A stretch of DNA of 64,000 nt from NCBI GenBank assembly GCA_049340005.1, contig JBMPIY010000002.1. One strand, written 5' to 3'. Source of the stretch: CAXBDP01 sp963974465. GTDB lineage: Bacteria; Bacteroidota; Bacteroidia; Cytophagales; Cyclobacteriaceae. The notes under the pieces were generated by a model. It ran no database searches. It had not been told where the DNA came from and was given only the letters and a program-made list of their open reading frames with translations. A program made the position numbers and the translations under genes. Positions 1-10,000 of this stretch are shown one piece after another (positions within the stretch are counted from its first letter, which is position 1; the number at the start of each line of letters is the position of its first letter).

Positions 1-1210
1 GCCAATTATTGTTGTATTCAAGCAACCAATCATTTGAGTAAACTTTCTTTACACGCTCGTAAAGTCCAGCCAATACTCTATTGTGACTTGCCAACCTATA
101 GTGCCAAATGAATTTGCGGTAATTTTGATCTATAATATAGAGGTTGGTTTTATAGTCCTTTACGCCCTCTTCTAAAGTCTTATAGGTAGTGTTGGAATGT
201 TGTTTTACTAAAGAAATAAGCTCTGCTCCATACCATAAGCTCATGTAGAGATCCTTATGAAAAGCAAACCAAAATTTACTTTCTCTGGTCTTAATGATTT
301 TCTTTACTCGATCTGCTGAAATGGCGTCTTCGAGTAAAAGATTATGCATTTCATGTATGAGCTTTTTGTCTGATTCTTGAAAAAGTTCATCCTCCATGAT
401 CACCTCCATTGTGGATCCATCGAGCAATGAAGAAATTTTTAAGTCTGATTCAAGGCGGGAGGATATTACTTGGTAACTCTCTCTAAACTGCAATGAATCA
501 CGCCATTGAGCCAGCACTAGCTTGGTTTCTTTGCGCAAAACAATACCCTTCCCTAATGGAAAGTTTCCCTCAAACACCAATAAGAAAAACTCAAATATCC
601 CAGGTTCTTTTGATTGATAACCAAACTGGTTTTCTATTTCATTCCAATAAAACTCATGAAGACCATATTTCACTAGATCTTTATCTAGCTTACTTTCATT
701 CTCAACGAAACTATGGATATGGGATAGAATAAAGGTGGAAAGGCTAAGATTATCGACTCCAAAAATGATAGACAACATCTTGTATCGGATATCCCTATGA
801 CCATCGTCTTTTGTAGTGAGATCTTTAAGTTTAAGACGTCGTTCCTTCGATTTAAAAAACTCTAGGTGCTGTTCTACCAAATCTTTGAGATGGAAACCCA
901 GCTCCATTTCTTGCAGGAACATTGCCTGTCTATCGTTGTGGAATACTTGATAAGAAAGCTCCATATCCAACAGCCAATTATCCTCGTTGGCAGGTTTTGG
1001 AGAGTTAAAATACAAAAGGAATTTTCTATCTGAGTGTTGACGATTAACCAAATATTTGATTTCAAATGGATTCTGCTCAACAAGTACCTTTTCTACTCCA
1101 TCAAGGTGCAAATTCTCGAAATCATCTTTGCTCTCACCCTTTTCATCGTACCAGAAAATAACTCGCTGCAATTCAAAAAATTTTTGTAATACTTCCTCTA
1201 TTTTACTCAT
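1..1210 (-). CDS. pglZ: BREX type 1 PglZ, alkaline-phosphatase superfamily protein (partial, 3' end outside the window)
   Basis: PglZ is a core BREX protein of the alkaline phosphatase superfamily; its precise role in defence is unsettled. The frame opens with ATG at 1210 and stays open for 403 codons to the window edge, so the C-terminal part is missing. The start MSKIEEVLQKFFELQRVIFW, the segment WYDEKGES near residues 20-27, and a stretch around residues 60-80 with YFNSPKPANEDNWLLD match the amino-terminal region of type A PglZ proteins as I recall them. The catalytic metal-binding part would lie beyond the edge. The gene starts 21 nt after the stop of the upstream HExxH gene, so it is probably cotranscribed with brxA-brxB-brxC-pglX. 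The position downstream of pglX is normal for type 1 BREX; the three genes between them are not. Confidence 0.88.
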   Translation of the reverse strand, partial: MSKIEEVLQKFFELQRVIFWYDEKGESKDDFENLHLDGVEKVLVEQNPFEIKYLVNRQHSDRKFLLYFNSPKPANEDNWLLDMELSYQVFHNDRQAMFLQEMELGFHLKDLVEQHLEFFKSKERRLKLKDLTTKDDGHRDIRYKMLSIIFGVDNLSLSTFILSHIHSFVENESKLDKDLVKYGLHEFYWNEIENQFGYQSKEPGIFEFFLLVFEGNFPLGKGIVLRKETKLVLAQWRDSLQFRESYQVISSRLESDLKISSLLDGSTMEVIMEDELFQESDKKLIHEMHNLLLEDAISADRVKKIIKTRESKFWFAFHKDLYMSLWYGAELISLVKQHSNTTYKTLEEGVKDYKTNLYIIDQNYRKFIWHYRLASHNRVLAGLYERVKKVYSNDWLLEYNNNW

Positions 1211-1231
1211 AGTCATTTAAAGGATTAAATT

Positions 1232-2038
1232 TTATTGGTTAGATAATTCTTCAAATAACTCATGGTATGCTTCTATGAAGTCATCCATTGTAATTCGCTC
1301 ATAAGAAAAGATGGCAGGAAACATTAATTTACCTGTATTTAATTCATTATCAGACAAGTCATCTACATTTAGAATATCGTGTGCCAGCTCATGATACATT
1401 AGGTAATACCTTTTAGGTTTATTAAATTTTTTCCACGATGAAGGATTAATATATATTTCAATTAAGTCATCATTGTATATTCCATAAGACACAGCATGAA
1501 AATGAGTAGCATTTGATATTTGATCAAGTGGCGAAAACTTTATAATAATAGTAGAAGCTCTTTTTGGAAATAACCCATAAACCTCAAGATCACGGTAAAA
1601 TTTTTCAAGGTAAAAATTAAAATCTTCGTTTCCGCTGTAGGAATTAGCTACTATTTCGTCATATAGCTTTTCATCCTCATTTTTATAATAATGTAGGTAC
1701 AAAACAGTCGTTGACAAAAAGAACATAATCGTTAGTATAATGGTAACCACTTTTACATTTCGCGAAATTTTTCTTTTTTTAACCTCAGGTTTATTTATAA
1801 CTCCAGCAGGAATGTCTGGATTCATCTGGTAACCCACAAAGGTATCAGTTGATTTAATTATTGGTGGTGGAATTGCTCTAAGCACTTCTTTTAACTCGAT
1901 TATTTCCGATATCGGAGTCCAAGTAGGTAATCCGTAATACCACACTAAGGTATCCCTCGTCAAATCCTTATTCTTTAAATCATCTAATAAGAAAGGACCA
2001 AACTTAGTTTTCCCATCTGTATAAAAATACTTTCTCAT
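1232..2038 (-). CDS. GYF_2 (DUF4339) membrane protein with an external HExxH metallopeptidase-like domain
   Basis: A 268-residue protein in three parts. Residues 1-55 are a GYF_2/DUF4339 domain (MRKYFYTDGK, GP at 14-15, W33, W40). Residues 97-117 are one hydrophobic segment after a basic stretch (KKRKISR), which predicts a cytoplasmic N-terminus. Residues 118-268 would then lie outside the inner membrane. That part contains HELAH at 216-220, a zincin HExxH motif, followed by an Asp six residues after the second His (D226) and a GKLMFP segment at 236-241 that could be a metzincin-style Met-turn. Peptidase activity is inferred from these motifs only. The gene lies 3 nt after its neighbour and 21 nt before pglZ, so it sits inside the BREX operon. 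Its GYF_2 domain closely resembles that of the 196-residue protein two genes upstream. Confidence 0.75.
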   Translation of the reverse strand: MRKYFYTDGKTKFGPFLLDDLKNKDLTRDTLVWYYGLPTWTPISEIIELKEVLRAIPPPIIKSTDTFVGYQMNPDIPAGVINKPEVKKRKISRNVKVVTIILTIMFFLSTTVLYLHYYKNEDEKLYDEIVANSYSGNEDFNFYLEKFYRDLEVYGLFPKRASTIIIKFSPLDQISNATHFHAVSYGIYNDDLIEIYINPSSWKKFNKPKRYYLMYHELAHDILNVDDLSDNELNTGKLMFPAIFSYERITMDDFIEAYHELFEELSNQ

Positions 2039-2041
2039 AGA

Positions 2042-2947
2042 CTAATCATATTGATCTGTTAATATGACTGAATTTGTAATCGAATTATAAAAAGAACTTA
2101 AAGCTTGATAACTGTTACCATTTTGAGCAAAACCTTGTAGGGTAATTATTTTATCCTCATAAATGATAATCCAAATTTTCAGTCTAAACCCGAATAATGT
2201 ACTAAATCTATCAACGGAGCCTTTTATTTCTATCTCTAAGCTTGGATAATTATCAACTGTCGTTATCCTGTCACTTAATATTAAAGGATTATTTATTAAT
2301 GCGCTGTATTCATCAATTACTTGTTTTTTAAATTCTGAATCGGATAGAAGCTCCTTAGATTGATTTCTGGAAAAAAAAGTTAAGTTCTCTTTTATTTGTA
2401 TAATATAATTATTTACTCCGTCTACAAACTTTACAACCACATTTGGACGATCGCCTTCTTCAACTTTCCATCCAATAGGTGGTTTTACTTTAATATTTAC
2501 ACCTTTCGCTTTTGGCTTTCCATCAAGAATAAGATATTCCCCCAACTGTAATCTTGGAGGGTTTGGTTTTCTTATACTATTAGACGTAGCCAATTCTTTT
2601 GACTTAATACTTACCCATTTCTGAAGACTTTTTCCATAAAAATAATAAAAGTCAATATTGATGTCATTATTAAAATAGACCTCAGCATAACCCGCTTCCT
2701 TTAAATTATTTATTAGTTCTTCTTTCAGATTATTTCCAGCAACCCAATTACTTGGCACATTATATTGATAGATCAAAGTCCTCTTAAATGATAGACACCT
2801 TCTTAAGGAAACTCCATTTTCCAATTCAATATCTCTCAACTCAGAATTCACCCTACTTGCCATCATTTTGATGTCATCCTCTGATAACACTTGCGAAAAC
2901 GAAAGCTCAGAGTAGAATAGAAAAATTAATAAGAATAGATTTTTCAT
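2042..2947 (-). CDS. Secreted protein of unknown function between pglX and pglZ
   Basis: A 301-residue protein with a clear signal peptide (MKNLFLLIFLFYSELSFSQ, cleavage probably after residue 19), so it is likely periplasmic. The C-terminal half (from about residue 150) reads PPIGWKVEEG, then IIQIKENLTF and IIYEDKIITLQGF. This pattern resembles the PsbP/Mog1-like fold seen in DUF1795-type bacterial proteins; that is a weak resemblance and no catalytic residues stand out. Its start overlaps the stop of the GYF_2-DUF805 gene by 4 nt, and the HExxH gene follows 3 nt after its stop, so the three are translationally linked. The base composition appears even more AT-rich than pglX or brxC. Function not recognised. 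Confidence 0.7.
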   Translation of the reverse strand: MKNLFLLIFLFYSELSFSQVLSEDDIKMMASRVNSELRDIELENGVSLRRCLSFKRTLIYQYNVPSNWVAGNNLKEELINNLKEAGYAEVYFNNDINIDFYYFYGKSLQKWVSIKSKELATSNSIRKPNPPRLQLGEYLILDGKPKAKGVNIKVKPPIGWKVEEGDRPNVVVKFVDGVNNYIIQIKENLTFFSRNQSKELLSDSEFKKQVIDEYSALINNPLILSDRITTVDNYPSLEIEIKGSVDRFSTLFGFRLKIWIIIYEDKIITLQGFAQNGNSYQALSSFYNSITNSVILTDQYD

Positions 2948-3534
2948 AGGCGACCCTTTGGATTTTTTCCGTAATCATTTTCACCTCTTTCACCATCTGC
3001 AAAAAGCATCCATAAACCGTAAAATGGTATAATCTGGAACCAACCGCTATTTCCTCGGTCGTGGCATCTTTTTGCTCCTTGAGCCAAAAGAAAAATCCAA
3101 AAGGGTGTGAGTGAAATGTATATAAACTCCAGCCCATATGTTTCTCCGTCAGTTACACCTAGGTACCCTAGGAAATACCCAAGACAGAATGAGCCAAAAT
3201 AAAATATTAGCAAACTCAACCCATATTCTAGCCTTCTAATCCGACCTTTAAATGAAAATGGTGCGGAAAACATAGGTCGTGGACCAAATGGATTTGCTGT
3301 GACTACTGGTCTATTTGAAGAGTAATTACCTTGATAATTAGCGGTAGCAGGTTCAATTGCTGGCGGCTTTAATTCAAGAATTTCTTGTAGTTCAAAAATA
3401 AATTTTGCTGCTTTCCATTCATCCATTCCTTCATGCCAAATCAATGTTTCGGGATTAATGTCCAAATTTTTCAGCTCATCGAATGTTACTGGGCCTTGCT
3501 TCTCTTGACCATTTGAATAAAAATACTTTCTCAT
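2944..3534 (-). CDS. GYF_2 (DUF4339) - DUF805 membrane protein inside the BREX operon
   Basis: A 196-residue protein. Residues 1-55 are a GYF_2/DUF4339 domain (MRKYFYSNGQEKQGP, W33, W40). A proline-rich linker runs to about residue 90. Residues 92-196 match the DUF805 membrane domain: FSFKGRIRRLEY at the entry, hydrophobic helices near 105-127 and 138-152, then the family signature RCHDRGNSGWF at 156-166 and a charged tail GENDYGKNPKGRL. GYF_2-DUF805 proteins are common in Bacteroidota and are not usually tied to defence. Here the gene starts 28 nt after the pglX stop on the same strand and overlaps the next gene by 4 nt. It therefore appears to be transcribed within the BREX operon. Function unknown; an adaptor role for the GYF_2 domain is an inference. 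Confidence 0.82.
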   Translation of the reverse strand: MRKYFYSNGQEKQGPVTFDELKNLDINPETLIWHEGMDEWKAAKFIFELQEILELKPPAIEPATANYQGNYSSNRPVVTANPFGPRPMFSAPFSFKGRIRRLEYGLSLLIFYFGSFCLGYFLGYLGVTDGETYGLEFIYISLTPFWIFLLAQGAKRCHDRGNSGWFQIIPFYGLWMLFADGERGENDYGKNPKGRL

Positions 3535-3562
3535 AATTTTGGCTGATTTTATATATTACTCA

Positions 3563-6500
3563 CTAAATTATCTCACTCACATCTATCCAATCAAATCCCC
3601 TCACTTTTGTCTTTGTTTTTTTATCATTGAGACCTGCTACTTCCTTTATGGCATTGCCGAATTTATTATAATTCACCAAAACTCCATCGTCCAAATCGAT
3701 AGAAATACGCTTGGAGGCTAGTGGATAAAAGATGTCTCGTTCATATTCTTGTAACTCAAGCAATATTACTCGAAGTTTTTCCTTCTCTTTTTGGGCTCTC
3801 ACTTGCTCGGTGGAGTTCCCAGTTTCTATAATGTGATCAAGATGATTTACATGCGCCTTGATTTTTTCTTGAAAAGGATTGAGGTATTGACTGAGGATTT
3901 GGCTGAGCGTATCCGATGTGTAGCGGTGTAAGTAAATAAGTACATTGAAACTACCCTTAGGTGAAGAGAACATCCAATAGATGGGACGTTTCTTGTACCT
4001 GCTAATGTGATCCTTGTAGAAATCCTTCAAAAAGTATTTACGGATATCTTTGCCAATGCAGGATTCTAAAAACTCCAGATTCCTGTCGAAGTATTTCTCA
4101 CCAAAACTTACCTTAAGGAACTCTTTGAATCGATTGACGATATCATCTTCAAACCACTCATCGTCGAGGATAGGGATGATATTGTCATCATCTGGCAGAA
4201 AGGATGCTTGCTTGCCACTTTCGGAGAGTATCCTGAGGTAATCCTCCAAGGTCTCTCCTTGGTTTGCCAATATCAGCCCTTCTTGATCTAAAGAATAACG
4301 ACCAAACATACAGCCAACGGCATAGCTGATAAACTGTGCCATGACTTCCTGTGCATCGAAAGACAATTGAATATCATCATAACTAGTGACAAGGCCTGTA
4401 GCTGGATCTCTTTCTAGTTGGGTGTTTTGTGCTTTGAGAGAACCTCTGTTAAGTTCCTCTTGCAGAATGGTAATCTCCTCTAGGGGAACATCGGGAGTTA
4501 GTTCCTCTTGCAAGCCATAGATTTCTATAAACTGACGGTTGAGTTCTTCTTCGTTTTTGTGGAGTTGGAAGAATTTATTGGTCCAGTATTGTTTATATAA
4601 ATCGAATGATTCTTCAAGCTCATTTGAATTATTATTTGCAATCCAATTACTTAAGTAGTTCCAAGAGATTTCATATGAATCCCAATCAAATTTTGAAACC
4701 ACAATGCAATTCTTTACTGTCCGAACAAATTCTTCATTAATCAATTCATTTTTAAAAGGTAATTTTCTAAAATCCCCAGGTTGAAAATGAAGTGTTGGGT
4801 TTAATATTTTTGAATAATCCTTTACAAATGATGTATTTAATAGCCCAAGAACTGGTAATCTGAATTTTTCTTCTTTAAAGAATGCACAAGTGCCAGAACC
4901 ATCAAAAAGAAACCCTTCATTGTTAATCCTTGCAGATAACAAGCCTGATGTAATATCTGACCATGTGATACTCGGTTTAAATATATTGTCCAAATTAAAA
5001 TTATGTGCCCAAACCCTTTTACCAGAGGGATGCATAGTATTCTGAAGCTCATTCCCATCTAAATGCCAATTAACAACATATTCGTTATTTCCATACCACC
5101 TTCTAAACTTACCTCCTTTTGCATATGGGAACCATTTAATACCACTATCATTTGCATCAATTCTATTTGTAAAATTCAATCCAATTGAAACAAATGACAT
5201 TTCCTGCCATCTTCTTATAAATTTTGAATTATTACCTGTTGCTAATCCCATTCTTGCTTCAGAAAAAGTCTTTAGCGTTTTTACTTTATTTATTACATTC
5301 AAAGTAATTTCGCCAATCCAATATCCAATCGGACTTCCTGGCATCTTTGCATAGTCTTTTTGATAAGCAGTATAGAACCATCCGCAGGAAGGGTTCTGGA
5401 TGGCTTCAAGGGTTTTGGGAGCTTGATTTTGTGACCCTTTGAAATCACTTAATCGGATATAGCTTCCTTTTCCCTCTGGAATGACTTTATTTCTTAAAGT
5501 AAAGGTACAGATCGGAACAGTAGCTCCATCAAAACCTGAATATTCCAGTTGGATCAGGTTATTGATAAAATGATGATCAATAAGGTTAGTTCTCAGTTTT
5601 TCATAGGAAGAAATAAACATCCACACAAACGGGGTCATATACCCTGTCAATCCATCTTCATTGCACAATTCTAAACAACGTAAAATAAAGGTGGCGAATA
5701 AATCTGATTTCGTTTCTGAATAAGTTGCTTCAACATATTGCTTCAAACTTCCTTCCATCCTTGAAGAAGATATGTATGGCGGATTGGTTACTACCACATC
5801 ATACCGCTGCCCTAGTAATTGGTATAGGTTGTTAACCAGTTCCTGACGTTCTCCAAATAGTGTCCCTTTATCCAATTTTAACACATTCAAATCTTTGGGT
5901 TCAACCCTAATTAATGAACCTAGAGCAGTTGCATTTTTAAACTTTTCATCAAATTCAAAGTCTTGATAAAAGTGGATATTTGGTGTTATATTTTTACTTT
6001 CAACTGTACGTAAAAACCTTCTATTCTTTTGTCTCCCCTTCATTATTAAGACGAAGGATGCTAATTGTGCCGCACGTTGGTCTATGTCTACTCCAAATAG
6101 GTTTTTGGTAATGATAAGTTCAGGAATTTCTGAAGGGTTGTATCCTTCCTCCTCATACATTTTGTAAAACACATCAAAGGCATAGGATAAAATATGCCCT
6201 GAACCTGTACAAGGCTCAAAAAAGGTTATTTCTTCAATGCTTTTTTTAGTTCTTGTTTGGAGTTGCTCTTTGTAGGCAGGTTTTATATAAAACTCCAATT
6301 CATTAGTAATCTTTGTGTTGGGTTGCATTTCCGTCCACAACTGTCCAAGTGTATTGTCCACCATGTACTGAACAATCCACCTAGGAGTAAATAATTGTGA
6401 TGCAGGAGCTAATTCATTTTTCTTATATACTTTTTTAGACCTAATCAGCTCATCGTTCCATTCCGACACATAAAACTGATACAACCATCCAATGATTTCC

Positions 6501-7081
6501 ACTTCTTTGCAATCTTCTATCTGCATACCTTCTAAGATATCGTGCACAATAGAGTACTCAGAGCTTAGGTCGTCTGGCAATAGCAGGTCAGTATAGTCAT
6601 TGATTTCCTCAAAAAGGAAGGGTAGAATTCTATGTAAGTGATTACAAACTGCAATGAGTAGGAGCTTGAAAACCTCATTTTGAGGATTTGGACTTGGTAC
6701 TTTTCCATCCAACAGGTCGAATATTCTCTGTCTATCCACCCGCAATTCTTCCGATATATGTCCTTGCTTGGCATCTTCTACAATCTCTGGTGTGGTGAAT
6801 CCTTCCTTAGGAGATAGTACTCCCAAGCCCAATGGCTGGAAGTCATTCACATCCATAAACCTTAGTGCCATAAGTCGGTTAAACCACGTGTAGGCTACTT
6901 TATCAATTACTTGATTTTTGGAACTTCTTTGTATCTCTTCCTTGAGTTTTAGAATCTGAGCTTGCTTTTCCCTGAGCTCTGCTGAGTCGGTCTTCAATAC
7001 ATATTCTAGCCTTGCTTGTACTTGGGTAAGTAGTTTACGTCTTGCAGCTTGAGCAAATTTTTTGAGGTGGTTGGTGTTCAT
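3563..7081 (-). CDS. pglX: BREX type 1 adenine-specific DNA methyltransferase PglX
   Basis: PglX is the BREX methyltransferase that marks host DNA at an asymmetric adenine site and is also needed for phage restriction. The product has 1172 residues, the usual size. The SAM-binding motif is FFEPCTGSGHIL at about 287-298 and the N6-adenine catalytic motif NPPY is at 433-436 (DVVVTNPPYISSS). The C-terminal half should hold the target recognition domain. The stretch coding for roughly residues 587-833 is visibly more AT-rich than its flanks: the 60 bases from 4801 contain 15 G/C, those from 4441 contain 27. This fits a recombined specificity domain. The start codon overlaps the brxC stop by one base (TAATG), indicating coupled translation. 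Confidence 0.95.
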   Translation of the reverse strand: MNTNHLKKFAQAARRKLLTQVQARLEYVLKTDSAELREKQAQILKLKEEIQRSSKNQVIDKVAYTWFNRLMALRFMDVNDFQPLGLGVLSPKEGFTTPEIVEDAKQGHISEELRVDRQRIFDLLDGKVPSPNPQNEVFKLLLIAVCNHLHRILPFLFEEINDYTDLLLPDDLSSEYSIVHDILEGMQIEDCKEVEIIGWLYQFYVSEWNDELIRSKKVYKKNELAPASQLFTPRWIVQYMVDNTLGQLWTEMQPNTKITNELEFYIKPAYKEQLQTRTKKSIEEITFFEPCTGSGHILSYAFDVFYKMYEEEGYNPSEIPELIITKNLFGVDIDQRAAQLASFVLIMKGRQKNRRFLRTVESKNITPNIHFYQDFEFDEKFKNATALGSLIRVEPKDLNVLKLDKGTLFGERQELVNNLYQLLGQRYDVVVTNPPYISSSRMEGSLKQYVEATYSETKSDLFATFILRCLELCNEDGLTGYMTPFVWMFISSYEKLRTNLIDHHFINNLIQLEYSGFDGATVPICTFTLRNKVIPEGKGSYIRLSDFKGSQNQAPKTLEAIQNPSCGWFYTAYQKDYAKMPGSPIGYWIGEITLNVINKVKTLKTFSEARMGLATGNNSKFIRRWQEMSFVSIGLNFTNRIDANDSGIKWFPYAKGGKFRRWYGNNEYVVNWHLDGNELQNTMHPSGKRVWAHNFNLDNIFKPSITWSDITSGLLSARINNEGFLFDGSGTCAFFKEEKFRLPVLGLLNTSFVKDYSKILNPTLHFQPGDFRKLPFKNELINEEFVRTVKNCIVVSKFDWDSYEISWNYLSNWIANNNSNELEESFDLYKQYWTNKFFQLHKNEEELNRQFIEIYGLQEELTPDVPLEEITILQEELNRGSLKAQNTQLERDPATGLVTSYDDIQLSFDAQEVMAQFISYAVGCMFGRYSLDQEGLILANQGETLEDYLRILSESGKQASFLPDDDNIIPILDDEWFEDDIVNRFKEFLKVSFGEKYFDRNLEFLESCIGKDIRKYFLKDFYKDHISRYKKRPIYWMFSSPKGSFNVLIYLHRYTSDTLSQILSQYLNPFQEKIKAHVNHLDHIIETGNSTEQVRAQKEKEKLRVILLELQEYERDIFYPLASKRISIDLDDGVLVNYNKFGNAIKEVAGLNDKKTKTKVRGFDWIDVSEII

Positions 7082-10000
7082 TAGAGGCTAATTCTTCGGT
7101 TTTCCTTAATTTGTTTTTTAAATACCTCCCGCATTTTTTCTAGGTAGGCGTCCACATCTTCCTCTGTTCTCAATTCTCGCTGCTCAAAGGGTACTTTTAG
7201 GTTGTTTGCTTTAATATAATGAACCGTGGGTTCTGCTACTTTACCACCATCGCTTTCTCTCACTTTATTTGCCAATCGGTGTAGTTCGGTAAGCTGGCTT
7301 ACCAGTAATTCATCATTTACTCTTCGGCCAATTTCCCTTAGTGAACTAATAAAACGCTGAGTGTCCACCTTACTTTTTTCCTGTTTAAAAGGTGACAGTA
7401 TTGCCTGTTGTTGTAGCGAATCTAGCTCTTCAAAATTTTCATTATTCGTTAAAGTGGAAATAGCATCCTCTATACATTGTAAGGTGGCTTTTCGCTCGAC
7501 ATCAATCTTTTGAATTACCTTTTCGGAGAGGGTATCCATTGCGTGCTTGGCTTCTTGCAGCAGATTACCAAAGTATGGTTTAGGGTGATTGAGGACATCC
7601 TGGAGAACTTTCAGTTCCTCGCTGTCTACATAGTGAAAATTAGAAGTATCACCCGTGGCGGTGGTTCTAATGCCATCGTAGATACTTTTCTGTCCACTAT
7701 TCATAAACCTGCGTACAGGATCCAATGCATCTTCCTTAAAATCTAGCAAGAGATCCTCATAGTTTTTTACCTCTCTCAATATATGACTATAGTCTTTGCT
7801 TATGAGGTTGTGTATTTGTTCTCTTGTCTCCTCTAATGAAACTAAGAAAGGATAGCTACCTTTTTGTCTCAGTAGATCATCAATCTCTGATCGAGTAATT
7901 TTAAGCTTTTCTTTAAAGTCACTAGCGATATCTTTTCCTAAGGATAACCCTGAGGATTGATCGAAAAACTCAGAGTATAGTTCTTTAAGCGCTCTCACTT
8001 TGGAAGGATCCTCTGGCTCCTGCACTTGTGCTAGGGTATTATGATGATGTGAACTGTTGATCAATGCACGAGATGCTTCTGTGGTATCTAGCAAATTGCT
8101 GTCTTGCTTTAGTTCTATCTGTCCACGTCGGTATAGTTTGGCTACATTAGCCCATACCGCATTGGGATACCATCCATAAGGTCTCCTACCAAGTACGTCT
8201 TTAAGTTCGCCCAAGCTGGTACGTTCAGAACGTGCCTTCCTTCTATTGATTTGGTTTAAGATTTCACTCTCAGCCTCTGTAATGGTTTGCTCTATTTTAA
8301 AGAGTTCTGCTTGTGTGGAAAGAAGTATTTCATTGATGGAGGACTCGGTGTAGGTAGTATGTCCCAACATCCTGAGATTAGGGTACACATTTTTTACCAA
8401 TATCTGGAAGGCTACGTGCACTCTAGCACGACCATCTGTAGTTGGATTTAACTCCTGTTTGCTCCCATTGATATACACATCCGACTCGGATAGGAGCTTG
8501 CTCGCAAGTGTAATTAGGTTTCGTCTTCTCTCGCCATTTTGTACTTGTCGCTCGTGCAAAATACGTCTGCGCTCTGCTTTTAAGGTAGATGTCTGGCTTT
8601 GTTTTACGTATTTATTGGTTTTGAGAAAGGTATTCAGATCTTTAATAAAAACAGGGTTTGGCGGTAATACCATTCTCATTACCGTGGTACCCATCGTTTG
8701 CGATTGCAAGGAAAGTGTCTCTTTGTAAATGGGATTACGCTCAGTAATGATTTCTATCCCTAGTTCCTTTTCCCTACCTACGGTGGCATCGTCTATGATT
8801 GGCATAAAATCATAGTGCTGTTTGTTGTCCGTAAATTGGATCTTATTGTCTTTGATAATTTCATCAAAGAAGAGTTCCTTCAGCTGCAAAGTGACTGCGG
8901 AATCATCAATATCCATATCCTTAATTTCTGTCTCTACGTCCTTTTCCTCATTGGTCATGAATTCGTAGAAATCACTGTTTCTTTGAATATAGTTTTGGTT
9001 TTCAAGGATATTCAATGCTTTCTCTACCTTATCTTCATGTGCTTTGATATCGATATCCAAATGATCAATTAGCAGAACAGAAATGTTCCGTTTGGTAGCT
9101 TTGAAACTTCCATAATACTTGATCATAAAAAGGGTTTTCAGCACCTGTATAGCAAAGAGATCGCTCAGGTTGTTCTCAGCCAATTGAATGGAGCTCTGAA
9201 TTTCACCTCTCAACTCACTTCGAATACCCTCAAACATTAAGTCAAAACTCACAAGAGCTTTTCCTTTTTTTTCCGATACCTTTTTGATTACCTGCTGGAA
9301 AACACTCAGCATGGATCTTTCCCCGACGGATGCATGTTTTCCTTGAAATGCGTTGTGACTAGAAAGGGCTCTGCGGCACTGCTGAAACAAATCGAACTGA
9401 TAAGGCAAGAAAGGATACTTCCTCACAAAATCATCACTTCCCTTAAATCCCTTGAATTGGACACCTGCATCCGAAAATGAGATAAGTGTACCTAAATGAG
9501 TTTTTTCAATCTCGTATAGTTCTGCAAGTGTAGGTTCAGCGGTTTCTTTCTTTTTAAGTAGCCTCTTTTCGATCACCTCATCCACATTGGCCGAAGTGAG
9601 TGGGATTTTGATGGCAAATCGGTCTTGGATACGTGAAAAATCGCTCTGCTGACTCTTGGTCATATCACCCAGTATCTTCTCCATGTCCTCTTGAGAAGTA
9701 ACCAAGACCCACGATCTACCCTTAGTTTTGGTAGCCAAGGTCTCTGCAATGGTTTGTAGATTTAGCATCAGTCTAGTATTGTCGCTGATGTATTGGCCTA
9801 CTTCATCTACAAAAAAATTGAGCCTGAAATGTGGACCTTTAGATTCAATGTATTCTAAAACTCGCTCACAAAAGTGCTCTATGGACTGTTTGTTTCTATC
9901 TTCAATTTCATCTAAAATATCCTCGTAGCTTTCTGCTTTTTTACCATTTATCTCAGCCAATACTTCCGCTATTGTATCTGTAACCAGTGGATCATAATAA

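Noticed and set aside
493..732. A plus-strand frame inside the pglZ region.
   Set aside because: It runs antisense to a clear PglZ coding sequence and its product has no recognisable features.
2907..3137. A minus-strand frame inside the GYF_2-DUF805 gene.
   Set aside because: It overlaps a well-supported gene in another frame, with no domain or signal, and is a shadow.
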